A stretch of DNA of 64,000 bases from Mesostigma viride (GCA_009746045.1 RPFO01000022.1:4006622-4070621), one strand, 5' to 3'; shown: positions 25,301 to 37,593, numbered from the stretch's first letter. The notes: generated by a model from the letters alone, not told the origin. Numbers and translations: made by a program.

Positions 25301-25977
25301 GCCCGGACCCCCCGGGGTTTAAAGTCACTTTGCCGAATAATAATCATGGGTTCTCTCTCGTGAAGCGTTGTTTTGCGGTATGTTAGCTTTAGCTTTTTGG
25401 CCTTATCAGCAGCTGCCTGGCTCTTGGAATGCAATAATTACCGACGTTCAATCCCAGTGTTGATTCTGGTCAGGGTTTCGGTCTCTGTCTGGCCAACCGA
25501 TGACGATGCAACATGCGCGCAGCTCCCTCGACGGTTTTCTAGATGGGTGCAATCAATGACAGGCTGTTTTACGATGGTGATAATAGCAAGCCATGCCCCA
25601 GCGAGCGCAGCAATCCCTTTTCTGGTGGTTTGTGGTATTCTCTATATTGGGCCCTAGGTTTCTTGCTGATGTGTCCCTTGAACACTATCCGTTGAAACAC
25701 AACCTGATCTTCCTTCTTGCTGCTGTCTCCCTTGAAGCTTCGAAGTAAGCATAACAGCGTCGTAAGGTTGATCAGCTACGCCACTTGATACTATAATCCA
25801 TGCTAAGCAGTCACTTATTCTTGCTTTTGCTTTGTTGTGACATACGGTGGGTGCCAATTCCAGGGGTCACGCCAAAAGGCGCAGTCCTTGCTGCAGGAGG
25901 TCAAGTTGAACGCGCGCATGCTGGGCCCCAGCAGTGCAAGCAAGATCTTGGATGCACTGTGGGGTGTTGACTACTAG
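13311..25977 (+). CDS. MUS81: MUS81 structure-specific endonuclease catalytic subunit, complete, 13 exons
   Basis: MUS81, with EME1/MMS4, cuts nicked Holliday junctions, D-loops and stalled forks in the nucleus. Exons: 13311-13489, 13751-13854, 14548-14713, 16153-16275, 17290-17443, 18319-18895, 19455-19659, 20643-20688, 21771-21929, 23207-23295, 24461-24689, 25036-25122, 25864-25977. All introns are GT-AG, phases agree, and the exons sum to 2,232 nt (743 residues plus TAG). The start is the only ATG opening the N-terminal domain. Domains: N-terminal helix-hairpin-helix (residues 1-95, motif LPGIGPSFAQKIE); winged helix (about 105-210, NFYSGWSSMKTLL, AKYSLTEAGL); Ser/Gln/Gly low-complexity linker with 16 hexapeptides (282-377); XPF-type nuclease with DDREQF at 486-491, GD at 525-526 and ERKSVSD at 547-553, so the catalytic signature is intact; C-terminal HhH2 (about 677-743). 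At 743 residues it is longer than most MUS81 proteins (about 550-660), owing to the linker. No EME1 partner is seen in the window. Confidence 0.95.
14945..16152 (+). repeat. Echoes of the exon-4 3' splice site within MUS81 intron 3
   Basis: The real acceptor (to 16152) ends in GTGTACCCCGGGCGCAG. Related segments ending in GCAGGA or ACAGGA occur near 14950, 15785, 15950 and 16050 (the last reads GTGTGCCCCGGGCGCAG). Two of them are followed by GTTTGACTGCT. The intron also holds a 33 bp direct repeat (CCGAGCTTCTCAACGGTCAT core) at about 15027-15107 and GACGGGAT-type degenerate repeats at 15190-15450. Confidence 0.6.
16590..16760. repeat. GTGTACAGTGGTGGTT minisatellite in MUS81 intron 4
   Basis: A 16-17 bp unit, GTGTACAGTGGTGGTTA and close variants, is repeated about eight times, with looser GTGTACAGTAGTG relatives out to about 17000. 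It is intronic, between exons 4 and 5 of MUS81, with no coding potential. Confidence 0.75.
17586..18018. repeat. Seven GTCAA-N4-TTGAC dyads in MUS81 intron 5
   Basis: Dyad-symmetric units occur at 17586-17599 (last base changed), 17619-17632, 17650-17663, 17876-17889 (fully palindromic around CTAG), 17909-17922, 17945-17958 and 18006-18018 (3-base spacer). Spacer sequence varies while both half sites and the 4-base spacing are kept. An extra TTGAC half site lies at about 17892. In RNA each could form a 5 bp stem with a 4-base loop; in DNA each would be a palindromic protein site. The function is unknown. Confidence 0.85.
18436..18723 (+). repeat. 16-copy 18 bp coding repeat (SQGYAS/SQGHAY) in MUS81 exon 6
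   Basis: Sixteen exact-length 18 bp units encode SQGYAS, SQGHAY, SQGHAS or SQGHSS. All three plus frames are open across the array. The frame is fixed by splice phases on both sides: exon 5 ends in phase 0, exon 6 starts GCGCCCAAG, and exon 6 ends one base into a glycine codon completed by exon 7. The linker sits between the winged helix and the nuclease domain. Confidence 0.9.
19140..19435. repeat. Two minisatellites in MUS81 intron 6
   Basis: At 19140-19275 a unit of about 21-22 bp (core GCCAGCAATCAACGCTCGCT) is repeated about six times. At 19365-19430 a 17 bp unit (core CCCCTTGTTGAATTTT) is repeated four times just upstream of the exon 7 acceptor, possibly extending its pyrimidine tract. 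Confidence 0.75.
19652..19925 (+). repeat. Array derived from the MUS81 exon 7 5' splice site
   Basis: The exon 7 end and donor read GAATGACAG|GTGGGGTGG. GAATAACAGGTGGGGTG follows at 19724-19740, a close copy at about 19850, and further CAGGTGGGGTG units lie among G-rich GGGGTGGGGT runs to about 19920. Each copy keeps a possible CAG|GTGGGG donor. Confidence 0.75.
20247..20580. repeat. 33 bp tandem repeat in MUS81 intron 7
   Basis: About ten nearly identical 33 bp units (core GATGCGTTCCTAATTGATGA, then TGCGCATTGGCTT). Because 33 is a multiple of three, the minus strand shows an undecapeptide-repeat frame, an accident of the period. The array ends about 60 bp before the short exon 8. There are no unique spacers, so it is not a CRISPR array. 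Confidence 0.9.
21108..21182. repeat. 14 bp tandem repeat in MUS81 intron 8
   Basis: Five copies of AATAGGTGAAACCG in direct tandem. Every unit carries a GGTGAA donor-like core, as do several other repeats in this intron. No coding potential. Confidence 0.85.
23945..24180. repeat. (GGGGT)n G-rich tract in MUS81 intron 10
   Basis: About 235 bp of GGGGT pentamers edged by GGGTT variants. The plus strand has dozens of G3-4 runs with 1-2 base gaps, so it can form G-quadruplexes in DNA or nascent RNA. The glycine/tryptophan-rich open frames across it are not genes. Confidence 0.92.
24267..24318. repeat. Interstitial telomere-like repeat (CCCTAAA variants)
   Basis: Seven or so CCCTAAA-like units, several degenerate (CTAAATCTTAAA, CCCTAGA, CCCTAAGCC), followed by perfect CCCTAAACCCTAAACC. 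It sits in MUS81 intron 10, 140 bp before exon 11. It indicates a TTTAGGG-type telomere in this organism and a past insertion or repair event. Confidence 0.8.
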
Positions 25978-26671
25978 ACCAACCACATAGGTCAGGGCGA
26001 GTAACAAGGAGTAAACTCGCAACTACGTATGAGTATGACGGCATGGGGCATGGTAGCTCCTTGGTCACCTTATGGATCGCATTGAATCCCCACATATGCA
26101 TGCATGCATGCGCCCTACTGATTGGAGTCTGGAGAGAAGAGCATGTTCAGCACATGCAGGGCTGTCATCCATCATGCAATATACCAAGCATCACGCTTGA
26201 TTATACAAGTATGTATTGGCGCAGGGGGGCTCGATAAATAACCATTTGACAATGTGCCCACAACGCGCTGGTTCACTGGACCAAGTGCAGGATGATCTGT
26301 GCACAGGAAGCACATGCACACCCAACGTAAAAGTGCAGCAAGTGGGCACATGGAATCCAGCAATACTTATGGCAGGGTTACTCGTGTTGAAGCACATGCA
26401 CACCCAACGTAAAAGTGCAGCAAGTGGGCACATGGAATCCAGCAATACTTATGGCAGGGTTACTCGTGTTGAAGCACATGCACACCCAACGTAAAAGTGC
26501 AGCAAGTGGGCACATGGAATCCAGCACTACTTATGGCAGGGTTACTCATGCTATGTTCATGAAGGACTTCCAGCAAAACTTTTTAGCAATGTACCTTCAA
26601 GAAGATAGGACGCACCAGGTCATCCCAAACAGCCAAGGCATGATGACAGAAACGGGAAAGGAAACAAAGGT
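25978..26671. repeat. MUS81 / DUF202 spacer with an 82 bp tandem triplication
   Basis: No gene is recognised. From about 26311 to 26556 an 82 bp unit (starting CACATGCACACCCAACG) occurs three times with almost no differences, after a 5' flank holding CATGCATGCATGC. It lies between the convergent 3' ends of MUS81 (plus) and the DUF202 gene (minus). Confidence 0.8.
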
Positions 26672-27010
26672 TCATGTCATGCGGTCCAGGCTTACCACAG
26701 CTGCCAGGAATGCCCCAAATGTGATACTGGCAGTGAACAGCACGCCCAGGTGCGAGGACCTAAACCGGCCTTGCAGGAGCATGCGCTTGACGTGGAAGTA
26801 ACGGTGCGTCGCCTGAACAAGGAGAAGGCAGCCGAGTCCCACGAACATCGTGCCGACCACGGGGCCCTCGGTTTGCGGGGATACTCTCGCCAAGACGACG
26901 CCGAAGCCAGCCGAGGCAAGACACGTCCGGATCCATGCCAGATAGGTACGCTCGTTTGCCATGTGGTCCCGAGCCGCGGAGCCAGTGTTCTCCATTGCCT
27001 TGAGCAGCAT
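26672..27010 (-). CDS. DUF202-family small membrane protein, copy 1
   Basis: An intronless minus-strand frame of 112 codons from an ATG (MLLKAMENTG). It has the DUF202 signature: HMANERTYLAWIRTCLASAG, then GFGVVLAR, MFVGLGCLLLVQATHRYF and a third hydrophobic segment GVLFTASITFGAFLAAVVS, so three membrane helices. DUF202 occurs alone in YidH-like proteins and at the end of vacuolar VTC polyphosphate polymerase subunits; here no SPX or VTC domain is adjacent. The frame stays open upstream to a TGA near 27075, so the start could be slightly earlier. It is about half identical by eye to the copy at 41957-42370. Biochemical role unknown. Confidence 0.8.
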   Translation of the reverse strand: MLLKAMENTGSAARDHMANERTYLAWIRTCLASAGFGVVLARVSPQTEGPVVGTMFVGLGCLLLVQATHRYFHVKRMLLQGRFRSSHLGVLFTASITFGAFLAAVVSLDRMT

Positions 27011-27227
27011 ACCGACCGTCACTTCCTCGATCCCGAGCGCGCAATTGACGACGGAACTCCCAAACCATCAACTAGTCATTGATCCTAACCCACTGACCAG
27101 CTCAAGCAGCCGGCAGCCAAACTGCCCAACTCGCATTACGAGCGTAGCTGACAACGGGTCGCACTTTGCCTTCGACCTTCGAAAGCAATCGCAAGTTTGT
27201 CAGGACCGATCGTAATTTTCCATTCAG

Positions 27228-27263
<36 letters not shown>
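27228..27263 (+). repeat. Poly(A) tract of 36 bases
   Basis: An uninterrupted run of 36 A on the plus strand between the DUF202 gene and DPM2. It could be the tail of a plus-strand retroposed sequence ending here, but no coding remnant or clear target-site duplication was found beside it. Confidence 0.9.
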
Positions 27264-27264
<1 letters not shown>

Positions 27265-29036
27265 ACCCTCGCCACCTGTGGATTGACATGCGCTGCACTC
27301 GGTTCAACGCTGCACAACGCGTTTAGCGCGGTAGATGGAAAACATCAGTCAAATCGCTCGTTGCCCCCATCTTACCTGGGCAACACAAGGCACCGTGCCA
27401 ACTGGCTATCCTGCGCGCACGAGTCATATCCACTGCCGCTCGTCTCGGTTTCAAGCAAGCAATGCTAATTTTTTAGAACCAGGGCAGTGAGTGACAGGAT
27501 AATAATAATGTAGACACCCCCGTCCCAGAGGCCAGACGCAGGACCAGTCCGGATATTTCACCTGCTAGGCATGAGGCAGGCGCCAGGCAACCGACCGCAG
27601 CCCTAGCTGTGATTGCGAGTTCGCGACCGAGCCACCGAGGTAGGATCACTCTAGGCTACCCTAGGATGGTCTGCATGTCTCTCGTTCATTAATATTCATT
27701 GCCAACGAAGTTACAATATGTACCAAATTGTGAGACCTGAGTGTGATGAGAAGTTGATAACTGATTAACTGTACCTAACTGCACATGACCACGCTCTACA
27801 TGCTGGCGTACGCCTCGCAAAGGGACGTTTGCTAGCCTACCGCGCCTGCAAGGCCAAGAAGGTGAAAGGCGGCAAAATAAGAAAAAGGTGCTTGTGCAGG
27901 TGTGCCTGAACATGCAGTCAAGCGCCAAGCGCAAGCAGGATGGCCTAAGAGCAGCAACATTTGTTATGAACTAGTGTCACCCGCTGGCTTCGCCCAGCCC
28001 AAAACAGGGTCCCTTTTTTTGGCAGTACTTCGCCCCGCTGCCCGCTGCCCGCAGCCCGCAGCCCGCTGCCCGTTGCCCGCTGCCCGCTGCCCGCTGCCCG
28101 CTGCCCGCTTCCCGCTGCCCGCTGCCCGCTGCCCGCTGCCCGCTGCCCGCTGCCCGCTGCCCGCTGCCCGCTGCCCGCTGCCCGCTGCCCGCTGCCCGCT
28201 GCCCGCTGCCCGCTGCCCGCTGCCCGCTGCCCGCTGTACGCTGCCCGCTGCCCGCTGGATTAGTACGCTGCGAGCGAATTGGTGCGCAGTACGCTGCCCG
28301 CTGCCCACTGGAAAGTACGGTGCTCGCTTCGCTGGCGGATTGGTGCGCAGTACGCTGCCCGCTGCCCGCTGGAATAGTACGGTGCTCGCTTCGCTCGCGG
28401 ATTGGTGCGCAGTACGCCGCCCGCTGCCCGCTGGAATAGTACGGTGCTCGCTTCGCTCGCGGATTGGTGCGCAGTACGCCGCCCGCTGCCCGCTGGAATA
28501 GTACGGTGCTCGCTTCGCTCGCGGATTGGTGCGCAGTACGGTGCTCGCTCGCTTCGCTCGCTCGCCGTACGGTGCTCGCTCGCTTCGCTCGCTCGCGGTA
28601 GGGTGCTCGCTCGCTTCGCTCGCTCGCCGCGCGCAGCGCACAGCTCGCTGCGCTCGCCGTGCGCTGCGCGCCAGGCCGCTTTCAGCGGCCGCTCGCTCGC
28701 TTCGCTCGCTCGCTGGGATTGGTGGTTAGTTATTCCGGTTGTTATGGATTGGCGGGGAAGTTGCGATGCCCTGGATAGTGCGGGATTACCTTACATTGCT
28801 AAATTAATATATAGGATGTCATCGCTCCCAATTGTTATCTAGGTAGGTAATAGCGCTGATAGCCAGATTTATCATCGACCGCGACCGATGCACGCCCGAA
28901 AAGTGGGGTGAATTTAAAGCAGGTAGTCTTGCGAAACCTGTGTAAATAACGGGGAACGCAATTGAAAAGCTTTGACCCATGTTATTTAGTACGAAGTTAG
29001 CGGTTTAAGTGTACATTGCATCGAACGATTGACCCG
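27264..29036. repeat. Spacer with (GCTGCCC)n array and GC-rich palindromic repeats
   Basis: No gene is recognised at 27264-28025. At about 28027-28255 there is a GCTGCCC heptamer array with a few variants. At 28256-28535 a unit of about 60-65 bp (core GGATTGGTGCGCAGTACGC, then GGAATAGTACGGTGCTCGCT) is repeated about five times. At 28540-28720 GCTCGCTCGCTTCGCTCGCT blocks dominate, plus a perfect hairpin GGCCGCT-TTC-AGCGGCC near 28674-28690. From 28721 to 29036 the sequence is unique and probably holds the DPM2 promoter and 5' UTR. Confidence 0.8.
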
Positions 29037-30433
<1,397 letters not shown>

Positions 30434-32292
30434 AAGTCAGGAGGGAGTTGTCCGGAGGAGTAAGTGTTCAAGGAGCTTGTAGCAGTACCGAATCTTTTGT
30501 AGCTTTTCTCGTCGCCACGCAAGTAGAATGCTTAATTAGAGGAGGATGGGTAAGTAAGGAAGCAAAAGTATTTTGAAATACATTATTCAACAATATTCTG
30601 GTCGTCAACCTAGAAGAAGGTGTAGTTGGTATAAGTATTGGAGAGTAGGAGTCCTTCCCTGATGTGTCCTCGCTTGATGGCTACGAAAGGAAACCTGCAA
30701 TATGTCTGCTCTATAGGTAACTAAGCCACCACGCACGAAGAAGCCAGAAATAGATGAGGGTGTGTGAGTAGATAAGCAAGCAACATCGATCGGTACATAA
30801 TATCAAGAAGACAACCAGCGCAGGCCAGAAATAGGAACAATAGGATCGATAGGTACATAATGTGGCCAAATAAGTCGCTACACAAAAAGTGTGCTTAGAG
30901 GAGTTGAGGATAAGGAGTAGAGGAGTTGAGAATAAGGAGTAGAGGAGTTGAGAATAAGGAGTAGAGGAGTTAGTAGGACGGCTAATGAGGTAAGGAACCA
31001 GTAGCATTAGCTAAATTACATTACCGCGGTCATTATCACACAAGAACAATGCATGATGGGAGAATTCGGACAGGGGATTAAGGGATCAAGCAACAGGTAA
31101 GAAAGTTGAAATAGTCATGGACGAACAGGTTTGTAAGCAAGCAAGCAATAGGTAGGTGAGTTGTGGGAAGTAATCGTCACAGAAGAGGCAGACGTAGAGT
31201 AGGAGGACGGATCTGTCGACAAGTAATCAATGGGTAAGTAACTTTCGCAAGTCAGTTTCCATGGAAGAAAAGGTCTGGAGAGGAAGGGTACAGGGGTGGT
31301 GTGTGCGTGTGTGTGATGATACTGGCAACATGCTTGTCGGTTTGAAGAATGCATGGCAGGTACAGGTCCTGTTCCATGGATTGCGGTGTGCCTGACTTGA
31401 GTAACAATAACACCCTCCAAAAGGTTGTTTGTTACAAGTCTAACGACGACAACGGGGTTAGACAGCAGGGCGCAAGAACTCCACGAGAGGGAGAGAAGTG
31501 GATAGCGAACGGTTCTTGAGTTTCGGAGAGCCCTGATGTAACTGACAAATGACGGTGATACCACAATCTAGACGTGTCGAGAACCCTGTGTGTTCAGCGA
31601 CGCGCCAGACAAACACTGGCAAGATATCGGCATCCGTTGGATTGCTCTCCACACCCCAGTGTACGCCTGTCCCCATTCTCCACTTTGTAGTCAACGCGGC
31701 AAGCCCACCTGCGGTTTCACGCTGGACGCCCGCGCTCGAGGTGGCCAACGCCCGTGGCGCATAGCGTAGAATTATTTTAATTTTTTTCCTGGTGACCTGT
31801 AATAGTATGTTTGTAAATAAACCAGTGTTTTCTTGTTTTGAGTGACGTGGTCTCGTCATTGTCATTTTATGGCCATGAAAAGAATCTGAAATGCACATCT
31901 TATGTTGCTGTTCCCATGGTGCTGCTGCCCATGTTGATACCAGCCCGCACATTTCTCAGGCACCTAACAGGCGACATGCGCAAGTCACGAGGACCCTGTA
32001 CATGCCCACTGGGACAACGCCTGCATGCATGGGTTGTGCTGACAGCCAGGAGTAGTACGTGATTGGCCGACAGTTTGTGCGGCATTCATGTCTACATGCT
32101 CTCGTGTCGTAGTCTGTGCACATAGGGTGTACAGTTACCCATGTAAAGGTTTTTCTTCCCAAGCAGCATACTATTATTAGCCTGCGCTGGTTGTCTCATT
32201 GATATTGTAGACAGCTCCAGCGGGCATTTTCCAGCATACGGGTTTGGTCGTTGACCCCAGCCGAAAGGCTGCCTAGCACCTGGGCCCTGGGT
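30434..32292. other. Spacer between DPM2 and the LINE, with a 22 bp repeat
   Basis: No supported gene. At about 30893-30975 a 22 bp unit (core GGAGTTGAGAATAAGGAGTAGA) occurs three to four times. The remainder is unique, moderately AT-rich sequence with short open frames lacking motifs. It should contain the DPM2 3' UTR. Confidence 0.55.
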
Positions 32293-32537
32293 ATTGTCGT
32301 GCACCTAAGGCATGCCACAGCGAAGGATGTGTCCATAGACACGGTGTGGCGAGCTATGGATGCCGAGAATGCTCATAACTTTTACATCCGGGCATGAAAT
32401 TTGGTCGGGTGCATTGCAGTAGAAGCGTCTTTTGATGACGAACACGATGATATAATTTTCAGCCGCCATCGCCCAAGATTTAGCGCAATATCATAAAACG
32501 CAGCGCAGGCAGGGATCGTATTTTCCGGAAAGTAGCC

Positions 32538-33881
32538 ATGGCGGATTCACCTTCAGCCGCCTCCCACTCCCCCGCCGATGGGGGGGATTCAGCGCCTCAT
32601 ACCATCACGCAACTAGTCGACGCTGTGGACACCATTGCGACCCAGCCATCGTCTGCTGATGCCGCCATTAACGTTTCGTCTAAGCGGCATTGCCCCTGCC
32701 CCGTCGACGAGATGGACAGCCAGATCCCTCCGCCTGCGGCTCCTTCTTCCAGCGAGGTTTCCCGTGAGACCGACCCCCTTGACGACGACGACGACGACGC
32801 CATCGCCGACGCTGAGTTTGACCCAGCGGACTTCCTGCCTGGCAAGGTTGTTGCCGAGCACCGGTTCTTTTCGCTTACCGCCGAGAGGCGCGGGCTATCC
32901 TGCACCTCATGAACGACAACAAAACTCCGATCTATTTTCCTAGCACGCTTGGCGAGACCATTTCAGTGGACGAGCTTGCCGACATGGAAGAGCCAGAGCT
33001 TCGACTTTCTGTTTTCCTGAGCCACGCGCAGGCCCCCTGCCTCCGGGCACTCTTTGCCGCTTTCGAGGAAGCCGAGCACGGCACCGCCAACACCCCTGAT
33101 GCTCCCCGGAAGCAGACCTGCACAAGCTCAATAAGAAAGTCGCAGACATGGCTGCCCAACTCGGCACCTTGTCCACCGCTATCCGTCAAGACACTGCTGC
33201 GCTCCAATCCAGCATTGCCGAGGTCAAGGCCGCCCTGGCCACACCTCCCCAGCAAGCCGCCCCCGCACCCACCAGCTATGCTAACGTGGTAAAACAGACG
33301 GACATTGCCAACCTGATGGAAGATGCAGCACGCAGGGGGGCTGCAGCCCACAAGACTGCTATCGAGGAGGACCTGCGCTCACGCAGTATAGTGGTCCGGT
33401 ATTTCCAGGTCGCACAGCAGCCTGAAACGGACCTGATGCTAGCGCAACGCCTGTACCACAGCCTCATCGTGGGCAGGCTGCAACTGGGCAACGAACGCAT
33501 CCGCATTGAGTCGGCAGCCTGGATGGCGGGCCAGCCTGGCCCCATCCGGGTGACCTTTGCGAATGTGGCCAGCAAGGTGAAGGTACTCCAGGCCCGCAAG
33601 CTCCTAGGCGGGAAGAACGCGCCGAGCCTCGACGACCTCCTCTCACCGGCCCAGCTAGTCATCAAGAATGGTCTGCTGGGCAGCGACGTGGCGATCAAGG
33701 CCAGGAAGGAGGCCAGAAGGTCTACGTCCGCCTCGTCCACGACACCCCCGTGCTATTCATCAACGGCCAGCGCACGGAGGCGCAGGCTCCTAACAAGCGG
33801 CACAAGTCGGGCCGTACCAGGCCCGCCCCAGCTGCGTCATCATCGTCTACGCACGTCCCGGGTATGGATGGCGCCCGGTAA
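32538..33881 (+). pseudogene. LINE ORF1 (nucleic-acid-binding protein), frameshifted
   Basis: Reading starts at ATG 32538 (MADSPSAASHSPADGG), passes an acidic stretch (DDDDDDD), then must change frame near 32885 (to RAILHLMNDNKTPIYFPS), near 33105 (to LNKKVADMAAQLGTLS) and near 33715 (to GGQKVYVRLVHDTPVLFING), ending at TAA 33879. The second part is heptad-like, as in LINE ORF1 coiled coils; the third has an RRM-like pattern (SIVVRYF, PIRVTFANVASKVKVLQARK). No CCHC zinc knuckle is seen. The protein would bind element RNA in the retrotransposition particle. Confidence 0.8.
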
Positions 33882-34248
33882 GGGCACACCCTCGCGGCCT
33901 CGCGGTACAATAGGCTTTGGGCACAGCCTTTATAAACAAGCCCCTTTCCATCCTCATGTCGCACCGTGCGAGCATGATCAGGATGCAAGGTCGCCAGGCA
34001 CGCCACGGTCAACCTTCCCGCCAATTTACCAGCCTTACACGCCTCCTAGCCCGCCTTGAGCGGGATGAGGCCCAGTCGACACGCCGGCGACCCCAGCCAG
34101 GACGGAGACGACGCATATCCGTCCTGAAAGAAAGCCTCCATGCGTTGACAAGCATTAACCCCAATCGCCACCCTCCCCCCCCCCCCCACCCCCACCCCCA
34201 CCTCCAGCACTACCCTTCTCCACCCCCACCCCCACCCCCACCCCCCCG

Positions 34249-37200
34249 CTAATAGGGCAACGGCCCATTCTTGGTATTGCAAGTTTTAACGTGCGCACCC
34301 TCCCTGCAGATCCTTCTACGAGCGGCGGCACCCCAGCACGCCAACGCGTCGACGAGCTGATCGCCCTGTGCGCCGACAACAAGATCGCTGTTCTTGGAGT
34401 CCAGGAGCACCGACGCACCGTTGACCCTCAGCACGCGGTCAACGGTCTGCTGGTCGACGACCTGCGGCAGGCTGGCGGTTCCACTATGGTGGCGGCGACG
34501 CGCCGGGCCAAGGTGGTGTGGGCCTCTTGTGCTCGCCGGCAGCATCAGAGCAGCTCCAGTCCATCGTGCTGCGGTCCCCGCGTGTGCTAGTGGCCACTTT
34601 TTCGGCCACTGAGGGCCATTCACACCACACGCTAACCGTTATCGTGGGATATGCACCACATGCGGGTCGAGCTCAGGCGGAACGTGAGGCCTTCTTCGAC
34701 GCCCTCAAGGAGGAGGAGGCCAACATCCCAGCTCGGCACTTCCTGGTTATGCTGCTCGACGCCAACGCCACGCTGCCAGTTGGCACTGGGGGCGCTCAGT
34801 ATTCCCCAACCAACACGACAGCCAACGGTAACACGCCTTTATTTGCGAATCTGCTGGCAGAATCTGCGCTGGTTGCATGCAATGCTTCTTTCGCACGCCC
34901 CGCTGAGCAGCTGGCCACCTTTTTTGGGCCGTCGGATCGGGTGGTGTGCCTTGATTATGTCTGCGTACGTCGGGCTCAGCGCCCCTCAGTTGTCGATGCT
35001 CGCGTCCTGCAAGATTCTGTCAGCACGGTGGAATCTGATCATCGTCTCGTGCTCGCTCGCATCAGATTGCGGTTTCCTGGGGTGAAACCGTCGCGACAGC
35101 TGGCACCTCAGCCAGATCTGAAAGTGCTCCGGATTGTGCTGAAGGATGCCGACAAGATGTCAGCAGAAGAGCAGGCCGCTATGTCGCACAGGGATGATTT
35201 CCTGGCCGTATTCGACGCCGGGGGCAGCCGACAGCAGTTACACGCCATTCCGCCGCCGGGGGATATTTCAGTGATCCTCCGTGGTGTCGCCGCCAAGTAT
35301 CGCCTGGCTGCCCGCACCCTCCCCACCTTGCCTCCGCGTCGGCAGCTTGCTGTCCACCGTCACGCACCGACAGTGGTCGCCGCCAGGCAGATGCTCCGCC
35401 GCAACAGAGATCCGATCGCCAAACCTGGGCTGCAAGCAGCTCTGAGGGCCGCCTACGAGCAGGCTGAGAAGGCAGATGCTCAGCAGATGGTCAAGGACCT
35501 GCGCAGCTGCCAGCAGAAGCACGACGGCAAGGGGGCCTGGTTCTGGTACAAGCGCCTCGGGCACCCGGACGGCCTCGGCCGGCCCCACCGCCACGACGTC
35601 CCCGGCGCCCCAGCCAAGCGGCTTCGTACCTGGGCCACGGCCACGGCCGAGGTCGTGGGGACAGCTGCGCCGCCCCCACCCCTGCTCCCAGCCGCCGCCG
35701 CCCGCCCGGCCGCCCTGGCCGGCCCCGCAGGGCCCCCGGCCCCGCCTAGGTCAGCGGCGGACTACCTAGTCCCCCCGCTGGTCGGCCCACTTGGCGACCC
35801 GTCTGACATGCCTCCTTTCACCTCTCGCGAGGTCACGGAGGCGGTCCAGCGCCTGCGTTATGACGCAGCCACCGGCTCTGACGAGATTCCGGCCGCAGTT
35901 GTAAAACTTGCAGCCGAATTCGAGGACACAGGTGTTATGCTGCTCTTCCGGGACATCTGCAACCGCCTTCTGCTGTCGTCGCAACCACCTCCAGCGGCCT
36001 GGCAACACAGTTTTCGCACGATGCTGTACAAGAACAAGGGGTCGCCTGCCGACCCCGGCAACTACAGAGGGGTGTGCATTCAAAGTGCCCCCCTCAAGCT
36101 TCTTATGCGGCTCATCCTGAACCGCCTGCGCACGGCCCTGGACGGTCACCTCAGCGAGACTCAGCACGGCTTCCGTTCAGGTCGCAACACAGTACAGGCG
36201 CTCTTCGCTACTCGCCGACTGGTGGAGGAACTGCAACGCCTTCAGCCTGGTGAGTCCCCTTTGCACCTTGTGCTGGTGGACTTCATCAAAGCCTTCGATT
36301 CGGTTTTCTGGCCTGCGCTTTGGGACATCCTCGAGTTGTTCCGGATCCCCCGCCCCCTGATTGCTGTCATCCGCAACCTGTATGAAGGGTCCACCACTTC
36401 GGTGCGCACTTCTTACGGGACCACGCCCCCATGCCCTTTACAGAAGGGTGTGTGGCAGGGCTGCGTGCTGTCGCCCTACCTGTTCATTATTGTTGTCGAA
36501 TACGTAATGATTCAGGCGCGCAAGCGATTTGCCCGCATCGTGGGCAGGGAACCAGGAGTGCAGGTTGCTAACAAATTCTGGCATGGCGGTGCGGACACGG
36601 AGATTCGGCTAGCAGACATCATTTACGCAGACGACACCACCCTCTTTGAGGACACTGAGCACGTGCAGACATGGCTTGACTGCCTGGCTCTCGAGGCCCG
36701 TGCAGTGGGGCTTGAGGTCAGCAAGAAGACAGAGGCCCTGGCGGTTGGGCTCACCACCTCAGCGCCGCCCCTCTATCTCCTAGACGGCTCTCGAGTCCTG
36801 TATCGGGACCGCGTTAAGCTGCTGGGCAGCCTGCTCCCTAGCTGCGAGGTGGATGTGGACCACCGCATCTCCCTCGCCTGGCACGCTTTACGCCAGTACC
36901 GGGCCCTATGGCGCAAGCCCCTGGGCAAGATCGAGAAACAGGACCTGTTCAAGGTCCTCGTCCTTCCTGTTCTCACGTATGGCGCCGAGACGTGGACCCT
37001 CACCGCCGACCTGGCCCGCAAGCTGGACGGCGCGGTCACCAGCATGCTGCGTTCCATTTTCAGAGTAGGATATGCTGCTCATGTCCGCAATGAGGACCTG
37101 TACCAGGGCATGCCCTATATCACCAGCACAATTAAGCAACGCCGCCTGCAGCTAGTAGGGCACCTAGCTCGCACCAACCAGGTAGACACCTCACGTGGCC

Positions 37201-37451
37201 CCCCCGCAGGACTGCGACCAGCCCAGCCTGGCCGGCACCTCCTGACGTGGGCTGGGCCCAGTGATGTTAGACGCCGCAAGGCCCGCACCTTCAAAGAACA
37301 GCTAGTAGAGGACATGGGGGGCCTAGGCCTCTCCGTGATTTGGAAGAAGATGATGGACAAGGCCAAGTGGGCCCAGGTCATAGAGGACAACGAGCCCCCC
37401 CCAGTGGGGAAGCGCCCGCGTGTGCAATCCCACGGGAGGCACGCTAGATAG
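34249..37451 (+). pseudogene. LINE ORF2: APE endonuclease plus reverse transcriptase, one frameshift
   Basis: The frame opens in the proline-rich spacer and enters the endonuclease at LGIASFNVRTLP and VLGVQEHRR. A frameshift near 34490-34510 restores GGVGLLCSP, then VIVGYAPHAG, LDANATLP, DYVCVRR and SDHRLVLARIRL complete an APE-type fold. The reverse transcriptase follows: FRTMLYKNKGSPADPGNYRG, GFRSGRNTVQALF, LVDFIKAFDSVFW, GVWQGCVLSPYLF and the catalytic DIIYADDTTLF, then thumb/C-terminal motifs TYGAETWTLT and RRLQLVGHLAR. It stops at 37449-37451. It nicks target DNA and primes cDNA synthesis on the nick. Apart from the single shift all catalytic motifs are present. Confidence 0.9.
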
Positions 37452-37593
37452 CTCCCCTAGGGCAGCGTGCGGCTGCCTAGATAGATGTGTAGTTAGAATG
37501 TTGTTAGATAGATGTAGTATGTAGCCAATGTAGATAGATTAGACCGGTAGGAATATGTGCACCCATCCATCCATCCATCGGGGTTAATGCTCC

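Noticed and set aside
26760-27082. Overlapping frames on both strands across DUF202 copy 1
   Set aside because: Only the frame with the DUF202 motif and three hydrophobic helices has family support; the others are its shadows.
27228-27263. Poly(A) tail of a processed DUF202 retrogene
   Set aside because: The A-run is on the plus strand while the gene is on the minus strand, so it lies at the 5' side of the gene, not at its 3' end.
32538-34059. Three separate small host genes in the LINE ORF1 region
   Set aside because: The frames are consecutive parts of one ORF1 broken by frameshifts and lie inside the target-site duplication.
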